A stretch of DNA of 64,000 bases from Flavobacterium sp. KMS (GTDB lineage Bacteria; Bacteroidota; Bacteroidia; Flavobacteriales; Flavobacteriaceae), in NCBI RefSeq assembly GCF_000813005.1, contig NZ_JSYP01000009.1, positions 124,001-188,000 on the forward strand, given 5' to 3'. Below are positions 15,448 to 23,855 of this stretch, one piece after another. Made by a program: the position numbers and the translations under genes. The notes under the pieces were generated by a model. The model had not been told where the DNA came from and did no database searches. It saw only the letters and a list, made by a program, of their open reading frames with translations. Every line of letters starts with the position of its first letter. Within the stretch, counting starts at the first letter, position 1.

Positions 15448-15502
15448 TGCTTTTGTAGATTTAGTGGTATTATTTTACAAGAACCGAACTGATAATTATA
15501 TG

Positions 15503-15531
15503 CAAATTTATCTCCTTCATTGGAATTTCAA
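15503..15531 (-). promoter_or_regulatory. promoter of the LytTR gene: TTG-18-TAAATTTG
   Basis: TTG at 15531-15529, an 18-base spacer, and TAAATTTG at 15510-15503 make a full consensus promoter on the minus strand. The leader is about 50 bases. The rest of the gap 15448-15807 holds only AT-rich sequence and the glyS terminator hairpins. Confidence 0.65.
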
Positions 15532-15735
15532 CAATAAAATCTTATTTTTAGCTTTAATAAAGCAATTAAATTTACATATTTCCTTTTTTTAAAGATTTTA
15601 TTGTTAATATATTTTAAACAAATGTTAACACATTAAGACGAAGTGCAAATATATCCGATGAAATGCACAAAATAAAGTCTTCTTTAATATATTATCTCTA
15701 TTTTTTGCATGTTTAAAACATACCTTTTCTAAACA

Positions 15736-15765
15736 AAAAAAGCTTCTCAAATGAGAAGCTTTTTT
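15736..15765 (-). terminator. intrinsic terminator after glyS
   Basis: AAAAAGCTTCTC pairs with GAGAAGCTTTTT around AAAT, with a T-run on either side. Confidence 0.88.
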
Positions 15766-15778
15766 CTTATTTTTAATT

Positions 15779-15800
15779 ATCGATTATACTAATAATCGAT
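15779..15800. repeat. second small hairpin near the glyS 3' end
   Basis: ATCGATTAT-acta-ATAATCGAT, a perfect 9-bp AT-rich stem just after the glyS stop. It may protect the mRNA end. Confidence 0.5.
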
Positions 15801-15807
15801 TCTTATT

Positions 15808-17349
15808 TTACATTTTCATTAACCAATTTTTCATCGAAACTTCATTTTCGATAATTGATCTTAAATCGGCAATAGCTACACGATCTTGTTTCATTGTATC
15901 TCTATGACGGATTGTAACTGTTTGATCCTCGATAGTTTGGTGATCAACTGTAATACAAAAAGGAGTTCCTAATGCATCTTGTCTTCTATAACGTCTTCCT
16001 ACTGCATCTTTTTCATCATAAGAAACATTGAAATCCCATTTTAAATCTTCGATGATTTTTTTAGAAATTTCAGGCAAGCCATCTTTCTTTACCAATGGTA
16101 AAACTGCTGCTTTTGTAGGTGCTAAAACTGCTGGTAGTTTCAAGACTGTTCTTGTAGAACCATCTTCTAATGTTTCTTCTTTTAATGAAGTTGCAAAAAC
16201 TGCCAAGAACATTCTATCTAATCCTACTGAAGTTTCTACCACATAAGGAACATAATTTTGATTTAATTCAGCATCAAAATACTGTAGTTTTCTACCAGAG
16301 AATTCTTCATGCGCTTTTAAGTCAAAATCTGTACGCGAGTGAATTCCTTCTAATTCTTTAAATCCAAAAGGGAAATTAAACTCGATATCCGCAGCTGCAT
16401 TAGCATAATGTGCTAATTTTTCGTGATCATGAAAACGGTAATTTTCTTTTCCTAAACCTAAAGATAAATGCCAGTTTAAACGTGTCGTTTTCCAGTGCTC
16501 GTACCATTGCATTTCATCTCCTGGACGTACAAAAAATTGCATTTCCATTTGTTCGAATTCACGCATACGGAAAATAAATTGTCTTGCAACGATTTCATTT
16601 CTAAACGCTTTTCCTGTTTGTGCAATTCCAAAAGGAACTTTCATTCTTCCTGATTTTTGTACATTCAAGAAATTCACAAAGATACCCTGAGCTGTTTCTG
16701 GACGTAAATACAAGTCCATTGCAGACTCTGCAGATGCTCCTAACTTAGTACCAAACATTAAGTTGAATTGCTTTACATCTGTCCAGTTTCTAGATCCAGT
16801 TTCTGGATCTGCAATTTCTAGTTCTTCGATTAAAGCTTTAACATCTTCTAAATCTCCATTACCTAAAGAGCGTCCTAAACGTTCTCTGATTTCTTTTTCT
16901 TTAGCTAAATATTCAATTACTCTGGCATTTGTTGTTACAAATTCCTGTTCGTTGAAAGCATCTCCAAAACGAGCACTCGCTTTTTCGATTTCTTTTTTAG
17001 CTTTTAGATTTAGCTTTTCAGCATAATCTTCTACTAGAACGTCAGCTCTATATCTTTTTTTAGAATCTTTATTATCAATTAACGGATCATTAAAGGCATC
17101 AACGTGGCCTGAAGCTTTCCAGGTTGTTGGATGCATTAATATTGCGGCATCTAAGCCTACAATATTCTCATTCATCTGAACCATTGATTTCCACCAATAT
17201 TCACGGATGTTTTTCTTTAACTCTACTCCGTTTTGCGCGTAATCATATACTGCACTTAAACCATCGTATATTTCGCTCGACGGAAAAATAAATCCGTACT
17301 CTTTTGCGTGCGAAACTACATTCTTAAATAAATCGTCTTGTTTTGCCAT
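15808..17349 (-). CDS. glyS: glycine-tRNA ligase (dimeric type)
   Basis: A 513-residue class II synthetase that charges tRNA-Gly. It is the alpha2 (eukaryote/archaea-like) form, not the alpha2beta2 bacterial form. Evidence: a single chain with N-terminal FPSSEIYDGLSAVYDYAQNG, LRPETAQGIFVNFLNV, the motif 2 stretch GKAFRNEIVARQFIFRMREFEQMEMQFF, and SVGLDRMFLAVFA. A C-terminal anticodon-binding domain (APTKAAVLPLVKKDGL to the end) includes DAVGRRYRRQDALGTPFCI. Length is normal. A TATTTTTG box at 17357-17364 ends only 8 bases before the ATG, so the mRNA would have almost no leader. Terminator hairpins follow. Confidence 0.97.
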   Translation of the reverse strand: MAKQDDLFKNVVSHAKEYGFIFPSSEIYDGLSAVYDYAQNGVELKKNIREYWWKSMVQMNENIVGLDAAILMHPTTWKASGHVDAFNDPLIDNKDSKKRYRADVLVEDYAEKLNLKAKKEIEKASARFGDAFNEQEFVTTNARVIEYLAKEKEIRERLGRSLGNGDLEDVKALIEELEIADPETGSRNWTDVKQFNLMFGTKLGASAESAMDLYLRPETAQGIFVNFLNVQKSGRMKVPFGIAQTGKAFRNEIVARQFIFRMREFEQMEMQFFVRPGDEMQWYEHWKTTRLNWHLSLGLGKENYRFHDHEKLAHYANAAADIEFNFPFGFKELEGIHSRTDFDLKAHEEFSGRKLQYFDAELNQNYVPYVVETSVGLDRMFLAVFATSLKEETLEDGSTRTVLKLPAVLAPTKAAVLPLVKKDGLPEISKKIIEDLKWDFNVSYDEKDAVGRRYRRQDALGTPFCITVDHQTIEDQTVTIRHRDTMKQDRVAIADLRSIIENEVSMKNWLMKM

Positions 17350-17356
17350 AGTAATG

Positions 17357-17364
17357 CAAAAATA
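17357..17364 (-). promoter_or_regulatory. -7 box TATTTTTG very close to glyS
   Basis: TATTTTTG on the minus strand is followed by GC and lies 8 bases before the ATG, which implies a near-leaderless transcript. Confidence 0.5.
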
Positions 17365-17419
17365 TAAAAAGTCCTTGTAAAAAAAAGAAAAATTGCAAAG
17401 ATTGAAGCCTGAATTTCTT

Positions 17420-17427
17420 TATTTTTG
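17420..17427 (+). promoter_or_regulatory. -7 box TATTTTTG for the ComF-family gene
   Basis: TATTTTTG, 21 bases before the GTG start at 17448. Confidence 0.55.
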
Positions 17428-17447
17428 TAACTAAATTCTTTCTATTT

Positions 17448-18131
17448 GTGTTTAATTACATTATTAACCTGTTTTTCCCAAAAGCGTGTGCTGGATGTCA
17501 CTCTTTTTTAATGGCAAATGAAACCATAATTTGTACCATTTGCAGACATGAAATGCCTCTAACCCAATATTATTTAAATCCAAAAAACGAAGCTTTTAAG
17601 AAATTTTATGGAAAAATTGAAGTCGAACATGTTTCTGCTTTTCTTTATTTTAATAAAAAAGGAATTGTGCAGGAACTCATTCATAACTTAAAATACAAAG
17701 GGCACGAAAATATTGGCACTATGCTTGGCCAATGGCATGTCGAGGATTTAAAAGAATTAGTACTAGATGTACCTTTTGATATGATTATTCCAGTTCCTTT
17801 GCATCGAAAGAAATTTCATGAAAGAGGCTACAACCAAGTAACTACATTTGGCCGCGCTCTTTCTCAAGGTTTACAAATAGATTACAACGATACTTTGTTG
17901 ATTAGAACCAGATACTCTAAAACCCAATCTAAAAAGAATCTTTTAGGAAGATCAGAAGGTCTTAAAGAAATATTTGATGTCTCGTTTACCGAAGACAAAC
18001 ACGATAAGCATTTTTTACTTATCGATGATGTAATCACAACTGGAGCAACACTTGAGGCTTGTTCTCGTGCATTACTAAAAATTCCAGGTGCCAAAATCAG
18101 CATTGTTTGCATGGCAATGGCACACTCTTAA
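17448..18131 (+). CDS. ComF family phosphoribosyltransferase-like protein
   Basis: A 227-residue protein starting with GTG (17448). Residues about 12-40 carry the ComF zinc motif (ACAGCHSF and CTICRHEMP). The type I phosphoribosyltransferase domain follows, with VPLHRKKFHERGYNQ and the PRPP loop FLLIDDVITTGATLEACSRAL near the C-terminus. In naturally competent bacteria ComF/GntX takes part in DNA uptake; in Bacteroidota its role is not established. Its promoter sits between it and glyS, which diverges. It converges on the protease gene with only 14 bases between the stops, too few for a separate terminator. Confidence 0.92.
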   Translation: MFNYIINLFFPKACAGCHSFLMANETIICTICRHEMPLTQYYLNPKNEAFKKFYGKIEVEHVSAFLYFNKKGIVQELIHNLKYKGHENIGTMLGQWHVEDLKELVLDVPFDMIIPVPLHRKKFHERGYNQVTTFGRALSQGLQIDYNDTLLIRTRYSKTQSKKNLLGRSEGLKEIFDVSFTEDKHDKHFLLIDDVITTGATLEACSRALLKIPGAKISIVCMAMAHS

Positions 18132-18145
18132 ATTAGCTTTAGTAT

Positions 18146-20821
18146 TTATTCGAAACCAATCTTTTTTACTGTTTTTCTATCTCCATCATATACAACCAAG
18201 AAATAAATCCCTGTATCTAAACGATTATTCAGTATAATTTTTTGCTTGAAATTTGCCATACTTTCAAATGTATTACGGTAAACTTCTTTACCCGCATCAT
18301 TGTATATAAAGACTCTAACTCCATCTGTTGATTCACATCTAAAAGCAATTTCAAGATCTCCTTTAGTAGGATTAGGATAAGCTATAAGCTCCTTTGGCAT
18401 AACAATAACTTCTGTTTGCAAAGTGTATTTTTTTGTACAAATCTCAATTGAGCCTGAATCTATTGTACCATCTCTCCCTACGTAAGCATCTCTTACCTTG
18501 AATGCCCAAGTTCCTGCAGCATCTTTATTATTAAAACTGTTAAGCAAATCAGTAGGAGTTACAGTTTGTAAAGTAGGTATTGAGCAATCTAAAGCTGTTC
18601 CCCAATCATCATACTTTAATAACAAACTGGCGTTTACATCTCCACAATTTCTATTAAACAATCGTACAATTGCTCCTTGAGGATTTACTAGTTGCATCTC
18701 TACATCTGACAATCTTGTATGTGTCAATCCTACGGAAACATTTACATCTGAAACTATCCCTGCATCGGCTGGAACATTTATATTTCTTGTTGTATATGCT
18801 AATGCATTAGGTATTGCAAAAGCTGCTCCAAGTGGATACGAAGTACATGTTGCATCAACTTTATATCCAATTGCAAATGATCTACTGTTTACTGCATAAT
18901 AAATATTGGCTGTAGGTTCAATTAAAATTCTGCAATTTGTTGCTGTTACATCCTCTGGAACATCCACTGTTTGAGAACCATCATTAGGTGTATTTGCAGC
19001 CAAGACAATCGGAAAGGTTAAACCTCCATCTGTAGAAAGTTTTATATTTACATTGGCAGATCCTGGCAAAGTATTCGTGCTTTTTACATCCCAAGTAATA
19101 ATCTGACTCGTTCCATGAAGCCACCCAATATCATTTGTGCTTTGTGATGTTACTGTAAATGGCCCAATATCTTTTATTACATTTACAATCATTGCAGCTG
19201 TATTGGTTTGTGCAGTTCCCGCAGCAGCATTATCACGACCTGTTAATGTAAAATGTAAAGTTCTGGAGATTGACGGAGCCGACTCCCAAGTACTCGTTAC
19301 TTTACCTGAAAGAACAAGGTCTAAATTTGGCATATAACGTATAGGTGAACTCGAAGGCGGAAATGATCTAAACAATGGCCCATCTGATTTATTTGGGGTA
19401 GCAACGCTAGCACCTCCTGATGTTGATGTTGCCGAATCGTTTTCTTCCCAGCAATAAGTAATCGAATCTGCACCATTACCAGACCCCGTCCCTTTTAAAA
19501 CAAAAGCAGTACTAACCGGAATGCTGTAATTGGCACCCGCATTAATCACTGGAGGGTTATTTACTAAAGGTGTACTAACCGGGCATGTTTTTGTCGCTAG
19601 ATTTTCTTGAATTTGTAAAATACTAGCATACGTAAAATAATCATCGGAGTGGTCTTGTATATTATACTGATCCTCGGGTATAACTCCTGCATATCCCATG
19701 ATTGTAGAACCACTTCCTGGTTCTACATTTACGCCTGCTCCTTCTATAGCATAAGAAAAAGTATGGGTTGCTCCTAATTGATGCCCAAATTCATGTGACA
19801 CAAAATCAATATCAAAAGTATCTCCTTGCGGTTTTCTATCAGATGGAGATGTAAACCCACTTCCTTTAGAATTATCTACACATACGCAACCAATACAACC
19901 CGCATCTCCGCCACCTCCTGATGCTCCAAATAAATGACCAATATCATACGCATTTTCGCCAATAACATTTGTTAAAGTAGTTTGAACTTCTTGATTCCAA
20001 GCTCCTTTAGCTCCTGTGGCTGCATCAGAATAAGGGTCTGTCGCTGCATTTGTATAAATAACAGCTTCATTATTGGCTATTATGATTAATCTTAAAGCCA
20101 AGTCTTTATTAAAAACACCATTAACTCTTGTCATCGTAGCATTCATTGCTGCTAATGCGTTAGCTTTTGTACCTCCAAAATAAGCCGCATATTCGCCTGT
20201 ACAAGACAATGCCAATCGTAGAGTTTTAAATACTTTATTGTTTGCTGCTATTTTAGCTGTCTTGGCTTTTAATTCTTTATTTAATACAATATCTTTTGTC
20301 TTACATGTTAATGGCAAACTTCCTTTATCTCTGCTTTTAGCAGTAAACAGGGTATATTCTCCACTATTTTCTGTAATTGGTTCGATAAATTCAGAAGCAT
20401 TATCAGCTCTTAAAACCATCGTCTGGATTCCTTCTGGAGAAACACTAAAATGAATTTTTGCTGTTTTATCTTTACTACTTATTCCTTCGTAAGCTCTAAT
20501 ATCTGGGTATTTTGCTTGTAATTGAGGATCAAAATTAGAAGATTCCCAAACAGTATATTTTTCGAAAGCACCATCCATATTAGGAATCGTAATTTCGGCT
20601 GTAGTTCTTTTATCAGTTTTAAGTTGTGCACTAGCGAGTTTTTCTTTCAAAAAAACTTCGTTTAGTTTATAAACAATCTTTTCTCTATCGTCTGACTTTA
20701 CATTTCCTCTCTCGGTAATCGAAGTGGTACTTTGACTAACTTTTTTCCACATTTCGTTACTTTGTGCCTGAATTTGGACAGAACTAAAGATAATTAATAA
20801 AAGAAGTATAGTTTTTTTCAT
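18146..20821 (-). CDS. reprolysin-like zinc metalloprotease with type IX sorting tail
   Basis: An 891-residue secreted protease. A signal peptide (1-20) is followed by a propeptide-like region (about 45-190). The M12B-like catalytic domain (about 197-415) has the zinc motif HEFGHQLGATH at 343-353 and the downstream Met-turn STIMGYAG. A cluster of Cys (GCIGCVCVD, about 308-316) sits before it. Next come Ig-like regions, then a proprotein-convertase P domain (TRNINVPADAGIVSDVNVS... DAAGTWAFKVRDAYVGRDG, about 680-795). The last 85 residues are a T9SS type A sorting domain (IAYPNPTKGDLEIAF... LDTGIYFLVVY). It is exported and then secreted or anchored on the surface. A TAATTTTG box at 20842-20849 is the likely promoter. 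It should digest proteins; the substrate is unknown. Confidence 0.93.
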   Translation of the reverse strand: MKKTILLLLIIFSSVQIQAQSNEMWKKVSQSTTSITERGNVKSDDREKIVYKLNEVFLKEKLASAQLKTDKRTTAEITIPNMDGAFEKYTVWESSNFDPQLQAKYPDIRAYEGISSKDKTAKIHFSVSPEGIQTMVLRADNASEFIEPITENSGEYTLFTAKSRDKGSLPLTCKTKDIVLNKELKAKTAKIAANNKVFKTLRLALSCTGEYAAYFGGTKANALAAMNATMTRVNGVFNKDLALRLIIIANNEAVIYTNAATDPYSDAATGAKGAWNQEVQTTLTNVIGENAYDIGHLFGASGGGGDAGCIGCVCVDNSKGSGFTSPSDRKPQGDTFDIDFVSHEFGHQLGATHTFSYAIEGAGVNVEPGSGSTIMGYAGVIPEDQYNIQDHSDDYFTYASILQIQENLATKTCPVSTPLVNNPPVINAGANYSIPVSTAFVLKGTGSGNGADSITYCWEENDSATSTSGGASVATPNKSDGPLFRSFPPSSSPIRYMPNLDLVLSGKVTSTWESAPSISRTLHFTLTGRDNAAAGTAQTNTAAMIVNVIKDIGPFTVTSQSTNDIGWLHGTSQIITWDVKSTNTLPGSANVNIKLSTDGGLTFPIVLAANTPNDGSQTVDVPEDVTATNCRILIEPTANIYYAVNSRSFAIGYKVDATCTSYPLGAAFAIPNALAYTTRNINVPADAGIVSDVNVSVGLTHTRLSDVEMQLVNPQGAIVRLFNRNCGDVNASLLLKYDDWGTALDCSIPTLQTVTPTDLLNSFNNKDAAGTWAFKVRDAYVGRDGTIDSGSIEICTKKYTLQTEVIVMPKELIAYPNPTKGDLEIAFRCESTDGVRVFIYNDAGKEVYRNTFESMANFKQKIILNNRLDTGIYFLVVYDGDRKTVKKIGFE

Positions 20822-20841
20822 GTTGAGAAATATTTAAAGTT

Positions 20842-20849
20842 CAAAATTA
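20842..20849 (-). promoter_or_regulatory. -7 box TAATTTTG for the metalloprotease
   Basis: TAATTTTG on the minus strand, 20 bases before the ATG. Confidence 0.5.
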
Positions 20850-20985
20850 ATTCAATTAATGTGAATAAAAAGATTTAATCGTCAAGTAATTATATAAAAT
20901 CGTCAAATAAAGCTTTTTTAGCAAAATCATCCCCAACTTTATAAAAAATCAATTCTCCTTACTATTAGATTTAAAATAGATAGTA

Positions 20986-20993
20986 TAAATTTG
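20986..20993 (+). promoter_or_regulatory. -7 box TAAATTTG for ribF; fixes its start
   Basis: TAAATTTG followed by C. Transcription should start near 21000, so the TTG at 20991, which opens the longest frame, cannot be the start codon. Confidence 0.6.
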
Positions 20994-21014
20994 CAACATC
21001 TTAAACTATTTGCT

Positions 21015-21944
21015 TTGAAGCTCTTTCATTCTATAACCGATTTTCGATCTACCAAGAAAACAATACTAACTCTTGGCACCTTTGATGGTGTACATATTGG
21101 TCATAAAAAAATACTTGAAAAGATTACCCAAAATACTCAGGACGGAAAATATGAGAGTTTGGTTCTTACCTTTTTCCCTCATCCTAGAATGGTATTACAG
21201 GAAAAATCAGAAATAAAATTACTGAATACAATTGCCGAAAAAACAAAACTCCTAGAAAACACAGGCATAGAAAACCTTGTCATTCATCCTTTTAACGAAA
21301 GTTTTTCTAGATTAACTGCCGAGGATTTTGTGAGTTCAATTTTGGTAAATCAGTTTCATATCCAGAAAATAATCATTGGTCACGATCATCGTTTTGGAAG
21401 AAACAGAACCGCTGATATTAATGATTTAATTGCATTTGGGGAGCAATATGGTTTTGAAGTAGAGCAAATTTCGGCACAAGAAATAAAAGATGTATCTGTA
21501 AGTTCTACCAAAATAAGAAAAGCATTAACCGATGGCGATATGAATCTTGCCAATGAATATTTAGGTTATGATTATTTCCTAACTGGTACTGTTGTAAAAG
21601 GAAAACAATTAGGCAGAACTATTGGTTTTCCTACTGCTAACCTAAAAATTGAGGAAGAATACAAATTAATTCCTAAAAATGGAGTCTATATTGTAAAATC
21701 TATCATCAATAAAAAAGTGGTTTATGGTATGATGAATATTGGCTTTAACCCAACTGTGGGTGGTCAGGCTCAGTCTATCGAAATTCATTTCTTAGATTTT
21801 GATGAAGATATTTACGATTTAGAAATTTCCGTTTCTTTATTGCAATATGTTCGTGAGGAACAAAAATTTGGCTCTTTCGACCTTTTAAAAGAACAATTAA
21901 AAAAAGACAAAGAAACAACTATAGCCTTCACAAATAAATTATAA
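21015..21944 (+). CDS. ribF: bifunctional riboflavin kinase/FMN adenylyltransferase
   Basis: RibF makes FMN and FAD from riboflavin. The N-terminal nucleotidyltransferase half shows ILTLGTFDGVHIGHKKIL, SLVLTFFPHPRMVL and IIGHDHRFGRNR. The C-terminal kinase half shows GTVVKGKQLGRTIGFPTANL and GMMNIGFNPTVGG. Length (about 309 aa) is normal. The frame can be opened at 20991, but the promoter box overlaps that point. The TTG at 21015 gives the usual N-terminus MKLFHSITDF, so I use it. An 11-bp AT-rich hairpin (21931-21941 with 21951-21961) spans the stop codon and may serve as a weak terminator. Confidence 0.95.
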   Translation: MKLFHSITDFRSTKKTILTLGTFDGVHIGHKKILEKITQNTQDGKYESLVLTFFPHPRMVLQEKSEIKLLNTIAEKTKLLENTGIENLVIHPFNESFSRLTAEDFVSSILVNQFHIQKIIIGHDHRFGRNRTADINDLIAFGEQYGFEVEQISAQEIKDVSVSSTKIRKALTDGDMNLANEYLGYDYFLTGTVVKGKQLGRTIGFPTANLKIEEEYKLIPKNGVYIVKSIINKKVVYGMMNIGFNPTVGGQAQSIEIHFLDFDEDIYDLEISVSLLQYVREEQKFGSFDLLKEQLKKDKETTIAFTNKL

Positions 21945-21996
21945 TTCCTTTAATTTATTTGTGCCATTCATAATGATAACGTAGTGATTTTTTTAG

Positions 21997-22004
21997 TAAA
22001 TTTG
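21997..22004 (+). promoter_or_regulatory. -7 box TAAATTTG for the 22061 gene
   Basis: TAAATTTG, 57 bases before the ATG. Confidence 0.5.
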
Positions 22005-22060
22005 ATAAGCATTATACTGTATATCAACCAAATACTATTAACTTCTTAAAAATAATCGTT

Positions 22061-22498
22061 ATGAAACTTTCAAAAGAATTATACAATGGGATTCTTATAT
22101 TCCTAGGTATTGGTGTTTATTTTTTATTAATGAATGTTTTAGGTCTTTCTCATATACTTTACTTACGTGCACTGAACGTAGCTTTTGTTGTTTATGGGGT
22201 AAACAGAACTATAAAAATGAATCTTGCTGAAGGCGAAACCAATGCTGTTTCTAATGCTGTTTCGGCCATGACAACATCTGTAATTGGAGTTGCACTTAGT
22301 ATTCTCGGATTACTTATTTACAGTTATGCTCGCGGTGGAGATGCGTATGTAAAAACCTTATCTGCTACTTTTATGTTTGGTGGTAACCCATCTGTTCCAA
22401 CCTACTGTATTTGTTTATTGTTTGAAGGTATCGCTTCATCAGTGGTTGTAACCATGCTATTAATGTTGTATTGGAACAATAAATATGCTGCTGACTAA
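22061..22498 (+). CDS. small integral membrane protein of unknown function
   Basis: A 145-residue protein with four predicted spans: about 9-28, 31-47, 70-92 and 117-137. A conserved-looking loop VNRTIKMNLAEGETNAVSNAVSAMTTS lies between spans 2 and 3. It has no signal peptide cleavage site and no catalytic motif. The loop after span 3 (YARGGDAYVKTLSATFMFGGNPSVP) carries the few charged residues. I do not recognise a named family. It has a promoter box of its own and no co-directional close neighbour except bioB, 212 bases downstream with a separate promoter. Probably inner membrane. Confidence 0.78.
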   Translation: MKLSKELYNGILIFLGIGVYFLLMNVLGLSHILYLRALNVAFVVYGVNRTIKMNLAEGETNAVSNAVSAMTTSVIGVALSILGLLIYSYARGGDAYVKTLSATFMFGGNPSVPTYCICLLFEGIASSVVVTMLLMLYWNNKYAAD

Positions 22499-22681
22499 TT
22501 TGTTTTAGCACTTTTTTTAAATTATTTTTTTAATAAATCTGAGAATTCCAAAAGGATAAATTACTGTTTTTTGGATGTCTTTACGTACCTACATTCGTAA
22601 ATTGTGTCTTAAAATACAACCGCAAAAACTTTTAATAGACTGAAATTAAAATACTGCATTGATTCATTAGAACAATTTAAT

Positions 22682-22689
22682 TACTTTTG
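22682..22689 (+). promoter_or_regulatory. -7 box TACTTTTG for bioB
   Basis: TACTTTTG, 20 bases before the ATG at 22710. The gap also contains TTTACG-10-CGTAAA, a weak dyad in front of the promoter. Confidence 0.55.
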
Positions 22690-22709
22690 AGCATCAAAAA
22701 ATCGCATAG

Positions 22710-23795
22710 ATGAACAGTACAAAACACAATTGGACGAAAGACGAGATTATCGCTATCTATAATAAACCAATGATGGATTTGCTTTATGAAGCAGCATCAA
22801 TTCACAGAGTAAATCATGACCCAAATGTAGTTCAGGTATCTACTTTGTTATCTATTAAAACAGGTGGTTGCCCTGAAGATTGTGGCTATTGTCCTCAAGC
22901 TGCTCGTTACCATACTGGAGTAGAAGGAAATGATTTAATGTCAGTTAGTCAGGTAAAAGCTCAAGCTTTACGAGCAAAATCTAGTGGTTCATCTCGTGTA
23001 TGCATGGGAGCTGCCTGGAGAAATGTAAAGGACGGACCAGAGTTTGACCAGGTTCTGGAAATGGTACGTACCATTAATAAACTAGACATGGAAGTATGTT
23101 GTACTCTTGGTATGATTACCGAAAACCAAGCGCAACGTTTGGCCGAAGCTGGTTTATATGCTTACAACCATAACTTAGATACATCTGAGGAATATTATAA
23201 AGAAGTTATATCAACTCGTGGTTTTGAAGATCGTTTGCAAACTATAGAGAATGTTCGTAAAACCAATGTTACTGTTTGTAGCGGAGGAATTATAGGAATG
23301 GGAGAAAGTATCGAAGACCGTGCTGGAATGTTAGTTGCTCTTTCTACTTTGAATCCTCAACCTGAATCGGTGCCAATTAATGCATTGGTTGCTGTAGAAG
23401 GAACTCCTATGGAAGAAGAGAAACCAGTAGAAATTTGGGAAATGATACGAATGGTTGCAACAACCAGAATCATAATGCCAGAAACTCAAGTACGTTTATC
23501 GGCAGGAAGAACTAATATGAGTCGCGAAGGTCAGGCAATGTGCTTTTTTGCCGGAGCAAATTCTATCTTTGCCGGCGATAAATTACTTACTACTCCAAAT
23601 CCGGATGTACACGAAGACATGAAAATGTTTGATTTATTAGGTTTGATTCCTCAAAAGCCTTTTACTAAAGTTTCTCAACCAGAAACTGTAGAAGCAGAAG
23701 ATTCTCAATTTGCACCTCTTGGTGAAAAACCAAAATGGTCAAGACCTGGACACTCTATCGAAAGAAACTTAGAAGCTTCGGTTAAAGCAAAATAA
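22710..23795 (+). CDS. bioB: biotin synthase
   Basis: BioB is a radical-SAM enzyme that inserts sulfur into dethiobiotin, the last step of biotin synthesis. The radical-SAM cysteines are Cys54, Cys58 and Cys61 in GGCPEDCGYCPQAARYH. SRVCMGAAWRNVKDG, CCTLGMIT, YNHNLDTSEEYYKEVISTRG, VCSGGIIGMGE and RLSAGRTNMS complete the family signature, including ligands to the second, sulfur-donating cluster. The C-terminus carries a 40-residue tail (QPETVEAEDSQFAPLGEKPKW...) longer than in E. coli. It is a single gene, 15 kb from the bioF-bioD-bioA group on the other strand, and followed by a terminator shared with the converging gene. Confidence 0.98.
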   Translation: MNSTKHNWTKDEIIAIYNKPMMDLLYEAASIHRVNHDPNVVQVSTLLSIKTGGCPEDCGYCPQAARYHTGVEGNDLMSVSQVKAQALRAKSSGSSRVCMGAAWRNVKDGPEFDQVLEMVRTINKLDMEVCCTLGMITENQAQRLAEAGLYAYNHNLDTSEEYYKEVISTRGFEDRLQTIENVRKTNVTVCSGGIIGMGESIEDRAGMLVALSTLNPQPESVPINALVAVEGTPMEEEKPVEIWEMIRMVATTRIIMPETQVRLSAGRTNMSREGQAMCFFAGANSIFAGDKLLTTPNPDVHEDMKMFDLLGLIPQKPFTKVSQPETVEAEDSQFAPLGEKPKWSRPGHSIERNLEASVKAK

Positions 23796-23814
23796 TCTGA
23801 ATTTAGACATATAA

Positions 23815-23846
23815 AAATCCCTATTAATTAGTTTTAATAGGGATTT
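23815..23846. terminator. bidirectional terminator between bioB and the delta-60 protein
   Basis: A 13-bp stem (AAATCCCTATTAA, 23815-23827 with 23834-23846) and a 6-base loop between converging genes. Confidence 0.88.
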
Positions 23847-23855
23847 CTTCCTTTG

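Noticed and set aside
20991..21014. Longer N-terminus of ribF from the TTG at 20991
   Set aside because: The promoter box covers this site, and the family start falls at 21015.
22561..22690. TTTACG-10-CGTAAA dyad before bioB as the same operator as at bioF
   Set aside because: The sequence is unrelated to the bioF palindrome and only six bases per arm, so a shared biotin operator is not supported.
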